Positions 53,931 to 62,589 are shown, numbered from the stretch's first letter. The stretch: 64,000 nucleotides of DNA from Agromyces humatus (GCF_021228295.1 NZ_JAJQPD010000004.1:186001-250000); one strand, 5' to 3'. Numbers and translations are program-made. The notes: generated by a model not told the origin, from the sequence alone.

Positions 53931-54656
53931 TCATGTGGGTCTCTTCGCCGTTCGGCTGGGTTCGGTGACCTGCCCGTAGACGTTCTGGTAGCGCTCGTGG
54001 AGCGCATCGATCGCCTCCTGCGGGATCGGCACCAGCGGGCCCGCCTCGCGAGCCAGGTGCACGGTGCGGGCGACGTCTTCGACCATGACCGCCGCCTTGA
54101 CGGCGTCCTTCGGGGATGCACCGACCGTGAACGGGCCGTGGTTCTGCATGAGCACGGCTCGGCTGCGATGCCCAGCGAGGGTCTCGACGATGCCGCGCCC
54201 GATCGAGTCGTCCCCGATGATCGCGAACGGCCCGACCGGAATGGAACCGCCGAACTCGTCGGCCATCGCCGTGATCACGCATGGGATCGCTTCGCCCCGC
54301 GCAGCCCAGGCCGTCGCGTAGGTCGAGTGCGTGTGCACCACGCCACCGACCTCGGGCATGTTGCGGTACACGTAGGCGTGCGTCGCGGTGTCGGATGACG
54401 GGCTGAGTGCGGCGCCGGGAGTGCCCTCGATGACGTTCCCGTCGAGGTCGCACAGGATCATGTTCTCGGGAGCCAGCTCATCGTACGAGATGCCCGACGG
54501 CTTGATCACGAACAGGTCGGCGCCGGGCACACGACCTGAGATGTTGCCGCCCGTCCAGACGACGAGGCCGTAGCGCGTCAGCTCGGCGTGCAGCCGCGCC
54601 ACCTCGGCGCGGACTCGCGCCACTGCGACCTCGACCTGCGGTCCGAACGTGCTCAT
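53931..54656 (-). CDS. L-ribulose-5-phosphate 4-epimerase (copy 2)
   Basis: A 241-residue class II aldolase-fold epimerase, closely similar to copy 1 over its whole length. It has the same [48 protein letters not shown] and RYQNVYGQ motifs with zinc ligands and catalytic Tyr intact. It lacks the PELA repeat at the N-terminus. It heads the operon with the ChvE-MmsAB transporter, under what seems to be a different LacI operator type from copy 1. Either a second L-arabinose route or use of another L-ribulose/L-xylulose phosphate is possible. The ATG at 54656 has only a weak ribosome-binding site. Confidence 0.92.
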   Translation of the reverse strand: MSTFGPQVEVAVARVRAEVARLHAELTRYGLVVWTGGNISGRVPGADLFVIKPSGISYDELAPENMILCDLDGNVIEGTPGAALSPSSDTATHAYVYRNMPEVGGVVHTHSTYATAWAARGEAIPCVITAMADEFGGSIPVGPFAIIGDDSIGRGIVETLAGHRSRAVLMQNHGPFTVGASPKDAVKAAVMVEDVARTVHLAREAGPLVPIPQEAIDALHERYQNVYGQVTEPSRTAKRPT

Positions 54657-54789
54657 GCGACTGCCGCCACCGCGGTGATGCCCGCTCCTCGACCGGCGCA
54701 CGGGTGTTCGTGCGGCAACGGTGCAGCGGTGGTCGGCACGGTCGGGACTCCTTCGTCGAGGGGGGATGTCGCGTCATGTTCCGGGTCAA

Positions 54790-54803
54790 TGTGACCGTTC
54801 ACA
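54790..54803. promoter_or_regulatory. LacI-family operator upstream of araD copy 2
   Basis: TGTGACCGTTCACA is a near-perfect palindrome (arms TGTGA/TCACA). It matches the sites around 55959-56049 better than the TGTTAGCGCT class. A nearby TGTTAGCCACA (54816-54826) could be a half-site of the other class. It lies 134 bp upstream of the epimerase ATG. Confidence 0.7.
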
Positions 54804-54868
54804 TGGCGACACTCATGTTAGCCACATCGCGGAACCCTCTGTCAACTCGCAAAAGTAACGGAACGGTA

Positions 54869-54898
54869 ACGGCCACGTGAACGGCCACGTGAACGGCC
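54869..54898. repeat. short tandem repeat downstream of LacI regulator 3
   Basis: ACGGCCACGTGA occurs twice in tandem followed by a partial third copy (ACGGCC). Each unit contains the palindrome CACGTG. The run begins about 15 bp after the regulator stop codon, in the leader of the araD2 operon. Confidence 0.6.
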
Positions 54899-54914
54899 GA
54901 AGGATGCCCGGCGG

Positions 54915-55934
54915 TCAGAACGAGGGCCGGCCGGTCGATCCACGCACGATGAGCTCGGGCACGATGGTGCTGTGGTGCTCGACCACCGCCGGGTCGATAT
55001 CGCCCAGCAGCAGGGCGACGCACCGCCGGCCGAGCTCGGCGAAGTCCTGGCGCACCGTCGTGAGCGGCGGCCAGAAGTGCGCCGCCTCGGGCACATCGTC
55101 GAACCCGATGATCGACACGTCGCCGGGCACGTCGAGCCCGGCGTCGCGCACGGCATGCATGAGCCCGAGCGCCATCTGGTCGTTCGACGCGAAGATCGCC
55201 GTGAAGTCGCGCACGGTGAGCAGCTCTCGACCCGCGTAGTACCCGAAGTCCGCGGTCCAGTCGCCGAGGATCGGCGCGGTCGTCGGCACGTCCTGCGCGC
55301 TCATCTCGTCGAGGAACCCGCGCATCCGCGCCTCTGCCTCGATCCAGTCCTGGGGGCCGGCGAGGTGATAGATGTTCCGGTGCCCCAGTTCGATCAGGTG
55401 CCGGGTGGCCAGGCGCGCGCCTGCGATCTGGTCGACCGACAGGGTGCGCACCGGCTCGTCACCGGTCGACTGCAGGGTGACGAACGGCACGTCGATCGAC
55501 ATCTTCGCGAGCGTCTCGAGCACCCGCACCTGCGGGGCGATCACGACGAGGCCCTCGATGCTCTGCGCGGCGAGATGGGCGAGCGCGTCGGCGATCGATG
55601 CGGCGTCGGTCGACTCGAGGTTCGCCGTGCTGATCCAGTATCCCGATGCGCGCGCCGCCGTCTCGATCGCGGCGATGCTCGATGCGGGGCCGTACTGGGT
55701 GCTCGACGCCGACAGGATTCCGATGATGCGCGAGCGGCTCGTGACGAGTGCCCGCGCGGCCCGGTTGGGCTTGTACTGGAGCTCGGCCATCACGTCGAGC
55801 ACGCGCTGCTTCGTCTCGGGTCGAATGCTCGGGTGATGGTTCAGGACCCGAGACACCGTCTGGTGCGAGACCCCGGCGAGGCGCGCCACATCGCGAATGC
55901 TCGGCGCGCGAGTGCGCTGCGCTTCCCCCGACAC
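54915..55934 (-). CDS. LacI family transcriptional regulator (3)
   Basis: A 339-residue regulator. The helix-turn-helix is PSIRDVARLAGVSHQTVSRV, the hinge KPNRAARALVTSR, and the effector domain has GILSASSTQYGPASSIAAIE, HLIELGHRNIYHLAGPQDWI, IFASNDQMALGLMHAV and SIIGFDDVPEAAHF. It is more distant from regulators 1 and 2 than they are from each other. The operators flanking it (54790 and 55959-56049) have TGTGAC-type arms, so it probably represses itself and the araD2-chvE-mmsAB operon downstream, and perhaps the divergent 56149 gene. Confidence 0.93.
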   Translation of the reverse strand: MSGEAQRTRAPSIRDVARLAGVSHQTVSRVLNHHPSIRPETKQRVLDVMAELQYKPNRAARALVTSRSRIIGILSASSTQYGPASSIAAIETAARASGYWISTANLESTDAASIADALAHLAAQSIEGLVVIAPQVRVLETLAKMSIDVPFVTLQSTGDEPVRTLSVDQIAGARLATRHLIELGHRNIYHLAGPQDWIEAEARMRGFLDEMSAQDVPTTAPILGDWTADFGYYAGRELLTVRDFTAIFASNDQMALGLMHAVRDAGLDVPGDVSIIGFDDVPEAAHFWPPLTTVRQDFAELGRRCVALLLGDIDPAVVEHHSTIVPELIVRGSTGRPSF

Positions 55935-55958
55935 TGGACCTCGATCACGATTTCGGCA

Positions 55959-56049
55959 TGTTCACGGTCACACACGCCGCCGAGTCCATTATGCACACGG
56001 CATGAGGGAATGTGACAGTCACACATGTGACGGTCACATGACCGTCACA
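55959..56049. promoter_or_regulatory. array of TGTGAC-type LacI operators
   Basis: TGTTCACGGTCACA (55959-55972), TGTGACAGTCACA (56011-56023) and TGTGACGGTCACA (56026-56038) are followed by the partial copy TGACCGTCACA (56039-56049). Two are perfect 6-1-6 palindromes. The array fills the divergent region between regulator 3 and the plus-strand gene at 56149. Confidence 0.78.
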
Positions 56050-56148
56050 TGACGTGAACGACGACGGATGACCCCACGAGGGAGCCGTCGCGGTATCGTG
56101 CTGCCATCGCACCGCCCGGTGCGATGGCGCCGACCTCGAAAGGCCCCG

Positions 56149-56820
56149 ATGGCCGACTTCATGCACGAGCTCCCCCTCAGCTGGCGGCCCCGGCGCGACG
56201 AGTCCGACGTCACGGGCGACTGGCGCGACGCCGTCGCCGAGGTCATCGACGTCGCGGCGACGCAGCTCGACGCCGCCGAGGTCGGCGACACCACACGCGA
56301 TTGGCTCGCGACCGACTTCCTGCGGGCGGCGAGCTCGCGCCGGCTGACGTTCGCCGAATCCGAACCGCAGGCCGAACCCGACGCCGACGCCCACGCCGAC
56401 GTTGCATCCGCCGCCGACGCCGACGCCCACCCCGGCTCGTCTGCTCACACACCGGCCGATCGGCTCCGTGTGGCCGCCATCTTCGCGCGCAACGCTCATG
56501 CCGTGCCGGTGCGCGTGCTCGCACGCACGGTCGCCGCCTACCTGTCCCTCGCCCACGAGATCGGCGCGGCGCCGACCATCGCCCCGCGCACGAGCGGGGC
56601 CGTCGCCCTCTACCTCGCGGCGAAGGCGCCGACGCCGATTCGCGCGGTCATCAAGGGGCATACGCTGCGCGCCCGTGACGCCGACTGGGACTTCGGGCGC
56701 GGCCCGGTGCTCGAGACCGACGCCGTGCCGATGCTCGAGTTCCTGCTCGGCCGCAGCGACTCGGCGCCGCGATCCGCGCCGCCGCCCGCACCGCCGTCGG
56801 CCCCGGGTGCTCCATGGTGA
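56149..56820 (+). CDS. protein of unknown function with an acidic, Ala/Asp-rich linker
   Basis: A 223-residue soluble protein I do not recognise. The N-terminal part (MADFMHELPLSWRPRRDESD, then TGDWRDAVAEVIDVAATQLD) and the central helical part (DRLRVAAIFARNAHAVPVRV, LARTVAAYLSLAHEIG) are separated by a low-complexity acidic stretch (EPDADAHADVASAADADAHP). The C-terminus has ALYLAAKAPTPIRAVIKGHT and a Pro/Ala/Ser tail. The helical part could be a winged helix or docking domain. GAAAGG upstream supports the start. The gene is divergent from LacI regulator 3 and shares its operator region; a role in sugar metabolism is not otherwise suggested. Confidence 0.65.
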   Translation: MADFMHELPLSWRPRRDESDVTGDWRDAVAEVIDVAATQLDAAEVGDTTRDWLATDFLRAASSRRLTFAESEPQAEPDADAHADVASAADADAHPGSSAHTPADRLRVAAIFARNAHAVPVRVLARTVAAYLSLAHEIGAAPTIAPRTSGAVALYLAAKAPTPIRAVIKGHTLRARDADWDFGRGPVLETDAVPMLEFLLGRSDSAPRSAPPPAPPSAPGAPW

Positions 56821-56904
56821 GCGGGCGGCGCCGCTCGTCGTCCCTCGCCGAGCCCCGCTGACGGCGATCCGAACGCAGACGCCCGCCCACGCGGCATCGG
56901 GGAT

Positions 56905-58347
56905 TCAGGCGTCGACGGATGCCTCGACGGGCGGCCGCACTCGCGGCGCGAGCACCACCGCGACGAACGCGATGACGACGCACACGGCGAATTCGGCCGT
57001 GAACGCGCCGCCGGCGATCGTGCTCGCCACGAGCGCCGTCACGGCGAGGGCGAACGCGGCGCCGAGCGATTCGCCGATCGAGAGCGCCGCGCTGTTGAAC
57101 CCCTGCGCCGACACGGCCGAGAGGCCCAGCACCGCAACCGAGAACCTCGGGTACATGAATCCCATCGCGGCACCCGCGAGCGTCCATGCGACGAACGCGA
57201 TGACGGGGTTGAGTGTGAACGCCGCGACGGCGAGCACGACGATGAGCGCCGCGGCGAGCGTGCCGGCACCGATCTGCACGGCCTGCGTGTTCGACACCCG
57301 GTCGCCGAGCCGACCCTGCAGCCATGACGCGACCGCCCACGAGACGCCTGCGCCCGTGAGCACCGCGCCCGCGAGGCTCGGTGAGAACTCGTAGCGTTCG
57401 ATGAACAGGTACGGCAGGTAGATCTCACTGCCGAAGAACGCGCCCGCGACGATGAGCCGCAGGAGTACGGTCGCCGGCAGGCCGCGCGTGGCGCGGAGCG
57501 TGCCCGACGGCATGAGCGGCCGCACCGCCACGACGACGAGCACGATCGACACGACGGCGATGATCCATCGCCAGGGCTCGGCGAACTCCTTCGAGAGCGA
57601 CAGCGTCAGCGCTGCGGTCGCGGTGAGCAGCGCCCAGCCGACCCGGCCGAGGCTCCACTGCACCGACCCGTCGCCCTGCACCTGGTCGCGCACCCGCAGG
57701 ATTGGCGGCAGCATCATGCCGGCCGCGGGCACGAGCAGGCCGATGACGCCGAGGAACACCCAGTGCCAGCTGAACGCCTCTGCGACCACCCCGGCGAGCG
57801 CGGGCCCGATGATCGATGGGATGACCCACGCCGCAGCGAATCCCGCGAACACGCGAGCGCGCAACTGCTCGGGATATACCCGCGCGACGATGACGTAGAG
57901 CGGCACGATGACCGCCGCGCCCGAGAGCCCGTGCACGAAGCGACCGACGATGAACACGACCATGTCGGTCGCCGTGCCCGCGATGACGAGCCCGACGACG
58001 AACAGCACCGCCGAGGTGACGAGCGACGGCAGGGGGCCCGCGCGGTCGGTCCAGTTGCCCGCGATGACCATGCCGATGATGCCCGCGGCGAGCGGCACCG
58101 CGAACGCGAGCGCGAACAGCGCCTCGCCGTCGAGGTCGTCGGCGACGAGCGGCATGATCGTGGTCACCGCCATCGCCTCGAAGGCGGCGAGGAAGATCAG
58201 CGAGAACATGCCGATCGAGAGCCACCGGTAGGGCGGCGAGAGCACGCCCGTCGCGTGCGGCGGCGAGACGTGCCCATCGGGCCGTGCCGTGACGAGCTCG
58301 TCGGCTGCGGTCTGGTTCGCGGGAGTCTCGGCGGTCGGCTCGGTCAC
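56905..58347 (-). CDS. MFS transporter
   Basis: A 480-residue permease with about 12-14 transmembrane helices after a hydrophilic N-terminus. The A-motif-like loop GNWTDRAGPLPSL follows helix 2, and IVGRFVHGLSGAAVIVPLYV and YPEQLRARVFAGFAAAWVIP match helices 4-5 of drug:H+ antiporters. It is likely a proton-coupled exporter of small molecules. The GTG start lies 49 bp after the stop of the aldo/keto reductase gene on the same strand, so the two may be co-transcribed. The substrate is unknown. Confidence 0.88.
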   Translation of the reverse strand: MTEPTAETPANQTAADELVTARPDGHVSPPHATGVLSPPYRWLSIGMFSLIFLAAFEAMAVTTIMPLVADDLDGEALFALAFAVPLAAGIIGMVIAGNWTDRAGPLPSLVTSAVLFVVGLVIAGTATDMVVFIVGRFVHGLSGAAVIVPLYVIVARVYPEQLRARVFAGFAAAWVIPSIIGPALAGVVAEAFSWHWVFLGVIGLLVPAAGMMLPPILRVRDQVQGDGSVQWSLGRVGWALLTATAALTLSLSKEFAEPWRWIIAVVSIVLVVVAVRPLMPSGTLRATRGLPATVLLRLIVAGAFFGSEIYLPYLFIERYEFSPSLAGAVLTGAGVSWAVASWLQGRLGDRVSNTQAVQIGAGTLAAALIVVLAVAAFTLNPVIAFVAWTLAGAAMGFMYPRFSVAVLGLSAVSAQGFNSAALSIGESLGAAFALAVTALVASTIAGGAFTAEFAVCVVIAFVAVVLAPRVRPPVEASVDA

Positions 58348-58396
58348 CCGATCGACCCTACGACGTCATGTGCGAACATGGGCAATTCGGGGCGCC

Positions 58397-59227
58397 TCAG
58401 AACTCCTCGTGCGTGTCGGGGTCGCCGCCCCACAGACGACCGCGCGACAGCGCGGAGATCGCGTCGACCTCTTCGCTCGCGAGCGCGAAGCCGAACACGT
58501 CGAGGTTCGCGCGCCGGCGCGCGGCATCGGACGACTTCGGAATCGGCACGGCACCGAGCTCGACGTGCCAGCGCAGCACCACCTGCGCCGGCGTGACGCC
58601 GTGTGCATCGGCGAGCTCGACGATCACCGGCTCCTGCATGAGGTCGCTGCGCTTGGCCAGCGGGCTCCAGCTCTCGGTACGGATCTCGTGCTCGTCGTGG
58701 AACGCCCGCAGTTGCGCCTGCGGGAAGTACGGATGCAGCTCCACCTGGTTCACGACCGGCGCCACGCTCGTCTCGTCGATGAGCCGTGTGAGCATGTCGG
58801 CGGTGAAGTTCGACACCCCGATCGAGCGCACGAGGCCCTTCTCGCGCAGCGAGATCATCGCGCGCCAGCTGTCGAGGTACTTGTCGACACGCGGCAACGG
58901 CCAGTGGATGAGGTAGAGGTCGACCCAGTCGAGGTCGAGGTTCTTGCGGGACTGCTCGAAGCTCGCGAGCGTCTCGTCGAAACCGTGGTGCCGGCCGGGC
59001 AGCTTCGTGGTGATGACGAGGTCGCTGCGATCGACGTGGGTGCGCCGGATCGCCTCGCCGACCGCCTCTTCGTTGCCATAGTTGTACGCAGTGTCGATGA
59101 GCCGATACCCGTCGGCGATCGCCGTCGTGATCGCATCGATCCCCGCCTGGTCGTCGAGCCCGGACGTGCCGAGCCCGATCGCCGGAATCGAGTTGCCGTC
59201 GCGGAGGGCATAGGCGGGAGTGGTCAT
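58397..59227 (-). CDS. aldo/keto reductase
   Basis: A 276-residue (beta/alpha)8 NADPH-dependent oxidoreductase. The catalytic tetrad is visible: Asp/Tyr in LIDTAYNYGNEEAVGEAI, Lys in LVITTKLPG and His in VDLYLIHWPLP. IGVSNFTADML and the C-terminal cofactor motif VPIPKSSDAARRRANL complete the signature. It resembles 2,5-diketo-gluconate-reductase-type AKRs that reduce small carbonyls. GAGGATGG before the ATG at 59227 supports the start. It is divergent from the SDR gene. Confidence 0.92.
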   Translation of the reverse strand: MTTPAYALRDGNSIPAIGLGTSGLDDQAGIDAITTAIADGYRLIDTAYNYGNEEAVGEAIRRTHVDRSDLVITTKLPGRHHGFDETLASFEQSRKNLDLDWVDLYLIHWPLPRVDKYLDSWRAMISLREKGLVRSIGVSNFTADMLTRLIDETSVAPVVNQVELHPYFPQAQLRAFHDEHEIRTESWSPLAKRSDLMQEPVIVELADAHGVTPAQVVLRWHVELGAVPIPKSSDAARRRANLDVFGFALASEEVDAISALSRGRLWGGDPDTHEEF

Positions 59228-59319
59228 CTGTCCATCCTCACGTACGCAGGCGACGGATGCCACTGCGCCGCGCAGCTCGCACGGCCGGGTCGCTCAACGC
59301 GGGCGCATGATCCGGAAGA

Positions 59320-59340
59320 GTATTCGTTTGCATGGAATAC
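59320..59340. promoter_or_regulatory. inverted repeat in the AKR-SDR divergent promoter region
   Basis: GTATTC-N9-GAATAC is a perfect 6-bp inverted repeat in an AT-rich stretch, 74 bp upstream of the SDR start. It is probably an operator or part of the promoter. No regulator gene lies next to it. Confidence 0.45.
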
Positions 59341-59414
59341 GGTTGCCAAATGGACGTTGAACCAAGTGGGGCCACTCGGGTTCGAGACCGCCCCGCAGAT
59401 GAAAGGAACACGTC

Positions 59415-60185
59415 ATGACATTCCCCGTTCTCCAAGACAAGGTCGCCATCGTCACCGGCGCCGCACAGGGCATGGGCGAAGCCACGGCCCGCCTCTTCGC
59501 CCAGGCGGGCGCGAAGGTCGTCGTCGCCGACTTCAACCAGGAGAAGGGCCAGTCGGTCGTCGATGACATCGTCGCCAACGGAGGCGAAGCCGCGTTCGTC
59601 AAGGTCGACGTCTCGAAGGGCGAGCAGGTCAAGGCCATGGTCGCCGCCGCGGTCGAGAAGTACGGCCGCCTCGACGTCGCCGTGAACAACGCCGCACTCA
59701 CGCCCGACCAGGCACCCATCCACGAGTTCGACGAGCAGTACTGGGACCGCATCATGTCGGTCGACCTCAAGGGCGTCGCCCTCAGCCTCAAGTACGAGAT
59801 CCAGCAGCTGCGCGCCCAGGGCGGCGGCGGCTCGCTCATCAACATCTCGTCGGTGAGCGGCTTCCGCCCGCAGCCCGGCAACCCCGCCTACATCGCCGCG
59901 AAGCACGGCGTCGTCGGGCTGACCAAGGCTGCTGCGCTCGAGAACGGCGCCGAGAACATCCGCGTCAACTCGGTCGCGCCCGGAGCGATCGACACGCCCA
60001 TGCTGCGCGGTGCGCTCGAGGAGATGGGCATCAACCCCGACGAGTACGCGCCCCAGCTCAGCCTGCTCAACCGGTTCGGTTCGGCCGACGAGATCGCCCA
60101 GGCGAGCCTCTGGCTCGCGTCCGACGCGTCGTCGTACGTCACCGGCACCACGATCCACGCCGACGCGGGCTACACCTCGCGCTGA
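59415..60185 (+). CDS. SDR family oxidoreductase
   Basis: A 256-residue classical short-chain dehydrogenase. It has the cofactor loop VTGAAQGMGEATA, an Asp after beta-2 (VVADFNQ) that favours NAD, NNAA, and the catalytic Ser/Tyr/Lys in NISSVSG and YIAAKHG. LRGALEEMGI is the substrate loop and the end is ASSYVTGTTIHADAGYTSR. It probably oxidises a secondary alcohol or reduces its ketone; the substrate is unknown. GAAAGGAAC precedes the ATG. A strong hairpin follows the stop. Confidence 0.92.
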   Translation: MTFPVLQDKVAIVTGAAQGMGEATARLFAQAGAKVVVADFNQEKGQSVVDDIVANGGEAAFVKVDVSKGEQVKAMVAAAVEKYGRLDVAVNNAALTPDQAPIHEFDEQYWDRIMSVDLKGVALSLKYEIQQLRAQGGGGSLINISSVSGFRPQPGNPAYIAAKHGVVGLTKAAALENGAENIRVNSVAPGAIDTPMLRGALEEMGINPDEYAPQLSLLNRFGSADEIAQASLWLASDASSYVTGTTIHADAGYTSR

Positions 60186-60203
60186 CCGCGTCCGCACGAC
60201 TCC

Positions 60204-60232
60204 GGGCCCCCGATCCTCGTGATCGGGGGCCC
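60204..60232 (+). terminator. strong hairpin terminator after the SDR gene
   Basis: A perfect 12-bp stem (GGGCCCCCGATC / GATCGGGGGCCC) with the loop CTCGT, 18 bp after the SDR stop. It also lies 28 bp before the end of the convergent cyclase-family gene and could serve both. Confidence 0.8.
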
Positions 60233-60259
60233 GCGTCGTCGACCCGGACGCGTCGGAGC

Positions 60260-61240
60260 CTAGCCTTCGGGCAGCCGCGCGAACGCCCGCACGGGGAACG
60301 TGCCGAACCCGGCGACCCGTGGCGGCACCGCGGTGAACCGCGCGCCGCGCACGGGAACACGATCGAGCGCGGTCAGGTGCTCGACGACGTGGATGCCCGC
60401 GGCGAGCAGGATCGAATGCGCCGGCCGTGTGCCGCCCGACTCGGTGTCGTCGATGTTGAGGGCGTCGATGCCGACGATCACGACGCCGGTGCCGGCGAGA
60501 TGCTGCGCCCCGGCCTCGGTGAGGAACGGCGAACCATGGGCGTATTCGGGTCGCCCGAAGTGACGGCTCCATCCGGTGTGCAGCAGCACGGCGGTGCCTG
60601 AGAGGTCGCGATCGAAGAACACCTCGGCGGGAATGCCGCGCCCCGCGGCATCCGTCAATCGGAACACCTCGGCGGGCACGTCGACGAGCGTGTCGAGCGA
60701 CAGGCTCGCGAGGTCGCCGCCGTCGGCGTAGCGGTGGAACGGACTGTCGAGGTAGGTGCCCGTGTTGCCCGCCATCGTGATGAGGTCGATCTCGAACTCG
60801 GTGCCCGGCGCATAGTGCGCTCGCGACGCCTCGCGGGTGAGGTGCGGCGTGATGGTCGGCACGGGAATGCCCGGGTAGGTGACGAGCCCGGCACCGATCT
60901 CGTGGCTGAGGTCGACGAGCTCGCCCCGCTCGGCAGTATGCCCGATTCGGGGATTCGCCTGACTCGCCGCTGCAGCGGGGGCACCAGACGGCGTGTCGCC
61001 CGGAATCCCCGAATCCGGCAACACACCGCGCGACCCCTTGTGCGCCTCTTCGAGGATCTCGAGGTTCGTGAGCGCCACCGTGCCGACCAGGGCGAGCCCG
61101 AGGTGCCGCACGAGCAGCTCGCCGATCTCACCCTCGCTGAGCGAAGCCGACGGCAGGTCGAGGCGGAACGACTCCGCTCGCAACGACCCTCCGTTGACGA
61201 ACGCGATCTCGGCGTCGAAATGGGCGCGGTACTCGGTCAC
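60260..61240 (-). CDS. cyclase-family (kynurenine-formamidase-like) protein with extra N-terminal domain
   Basis: A 326-residue protein. Residues 1-72 form a small extra domain (VTEYRAHFDAEIAFVNGGSL to LEEAHKGSRG) and a Pro/Ala linker follows. The cyclase fold then begins ELVDLSHEIGAGLVTYPGIP, and ends with GIDALNIDDTESGGTRPAHS and LDRVPVRGARFTAVPPRVAG. In metal-dependent formamidases the signature is HxGTHxDxPxH; here it is NTGTYLDSPFH, so two His are replaced (by Asn and Tyr), and metal-dependent hydrolysis may be altered or absent. The GTG overlaps the stop of the APC permease gene (GTGA), so uptake of an amino acid and its processing may be coupled. Confidence 0.82.
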   Translation of the reverse strand: MTEYRAHFDAEIAFVNGGSLRAESFRLDLPSASLSEGEIGELLVRHLGLALVGTVALTNLEILEEAHKGSRGVLPDSGIPGDTPSGAPAAAASQANPRIGHTAERGELVDLSHEIGAGLVTYPGIPVPTITPHLTREASRAHYAPGTEFEIDLITMAGNTGTYLDSPFHRYADGGDLASLSLDTLVDVPAEVFRLTDAAGRGIPAEVFFDRDLSGTAVLLHTGWSRHFGRPEYAHGSPFLTEAGAQHLAGTGVVIVGIDALNIDDTESGGTRPAHSILLAAGIHVVEHLTALDRVPVRGARFTAVPPRVAGFGTFPVRAFARLPEG

Positions 61241-62589
61241 TCGGCAGTTCGCAATGCTCGTCGGGACCGCAGCCGGCGCACCACGGTGACCGCGACGGCG
61301 GCGGCGGCGAGCACGAGCGGCACGATGAGGTTCGCCCAGGCGAGCACGAGCAGGCCGGCTGTGAGCACCGTCGCGACGACGGCGAGCCACCACCCGAACG
61401 ACCAGCGGCGCAGCAGCAGCGTCGCGGCGAGCATGCCGACGGCGTAGATCGCCACCATGTTGCTCGTGTGGATGAGGATGAAGCCCGTGAGGTCGAGGTC
61501 GTTCAGCAGCATGAGGCCGAAGTACACGATGACGAGCAGGCCGGTGAGCGCGAGCGCCCGGCGAGGGACCTCGCCGTCGGCGGCGCCCTTGGCGAAGAAG
61601 CGCGGCAGGTCGCCGTCGCGACCGAGGGCCGCGCCGAGCTTGCCGAACGCAGGCAGGTAGGCGTTCATCACGCCGAGCGTCACGATCGCGGCGATGATCG
61701 CCACGAACACCGGCCCGACTCCGGGCGCGGTGGTCTCGACGAGGTCGAGCAGCGGCACCTGCCCCTCACCCGCACGATCGCCGAGGACCGCGACGGTGAC
61801 GAACTGCAGCGCCAGGTAACCCGCGCCGACGACCACGACGGCGATCGCCGTCGCGAGCGGGATGGTGCGCCGCGGATTGCGGAACTCGCCGGCGATGTGG
61901 GTGCCGACCTCCCAGCCGGCGAACGCCCAGACGAACAGGCTGATCGCGACCCCGACTCCTGCCCAGCCGTTCGGCAGGAACGGTTGGAAGTTCGACGCCT
62001 CGACTGCCGGGAACGTCACGGCGACCACGCTGACGACCACGGTGATGAGCAACCCGGTGAGCACGAACTGCACCCAGCCGGCGACGCGCACCCCGAACCA
62101 GTTGGCGATGAACGGCGGCACGAAGACCGCGAAGCCGATGATCGGCACCGCCGCGCGGTCGACGCCGAGCACGGCGACCACGTACTCGCCGCCGAGCACG
62201 GCGAGCACGGGCGCGCCGACGCACACCCCGAAGTAGAACCAGTAGCCCGCCATGCGAGCGGCGGTGCCGCCGAGCGCGCGGCGCACGTAGCTCGCGACCC
62301 CGCCCGCGTCGGGATAGCGCGCGGCGAGCGCCGCGAAGGTGCCGGCGAGCGGGATCGAGAGCACGAGCACGGCGGCCACCGCGACGATCGATGCCGGGCC
62401 GGCGGCTGCGGCCGCGAGCCCGGGGAGCACGAGGATGCCGGTGCCGAGCACGCTCGCGATGTAGAGCGCCGTTCCCTGCCCGAGCCCGAGCGTGCCGTGG
62501 TGGGCGCCGTCTGCGGTCGTCGCCGCGACCTCGGCGGTTGCGGTGTCGGGAGCGGGCCTGATCGAAGTCACCCGCTCATTCTGCGGCAT
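61237..62589 (-). CDS. APC family amino acid permease
   Basis: A 450-residue secondary transporter with about 12 transmembrane helices. The first helix carries the glycine-rich motif ALYIASVLGTGILVLPGLAA of APC transporters, helix 6 is ISLFVWAFAGWEVGTHIAGE, and the loop FRNPRRTIPLATAI is typical. It should import or exchange amino acids or amines. The ATG at 62589 follows GGTGGG; an in-frame start at 62622 is possible. It is translationally coupled to the cyclase-family gene. Confidence 0.9.
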   Translation of the reverse strand: MPQNERVTSIRPAPDTATAEVAATTADGAHHGTLGLGQGTALYIASVLGTGILVLPGLAAAAAGPASIVAVAAVLVLSIPLAGTFAALAARYPDAGGVASYVRRALGGTAARMAGYWFYFGVCVGAPVLAVLGGEYVVAVLGVDRAAVPIIGFAVFVPPFIANWFGVRVAGWVQFVLTGLLITVVVSVVAVTFPAVEASNFQPFLPNGWAGVGVAISLFVWAFAGWEVGTHIAGEFRNPRRTIPLATAIAVVVVGAGYLALQFVTVAVLGDRAGEGQVPLLDLVETTAPGVGPVFVAIIAAIVTLGVMNAYLPAFGKLGAALGRDGDLPRFFAKGAADGEVPRRALALTGLLVIVYFGLMLLNDLDLTGFILIHTSNMVAIYAVGMLAATLLLRRWSFGWWLAVVATVLTAGLLVLAWANLIVPLVLAAAAVAVTVVRRLRSRRALRTAE

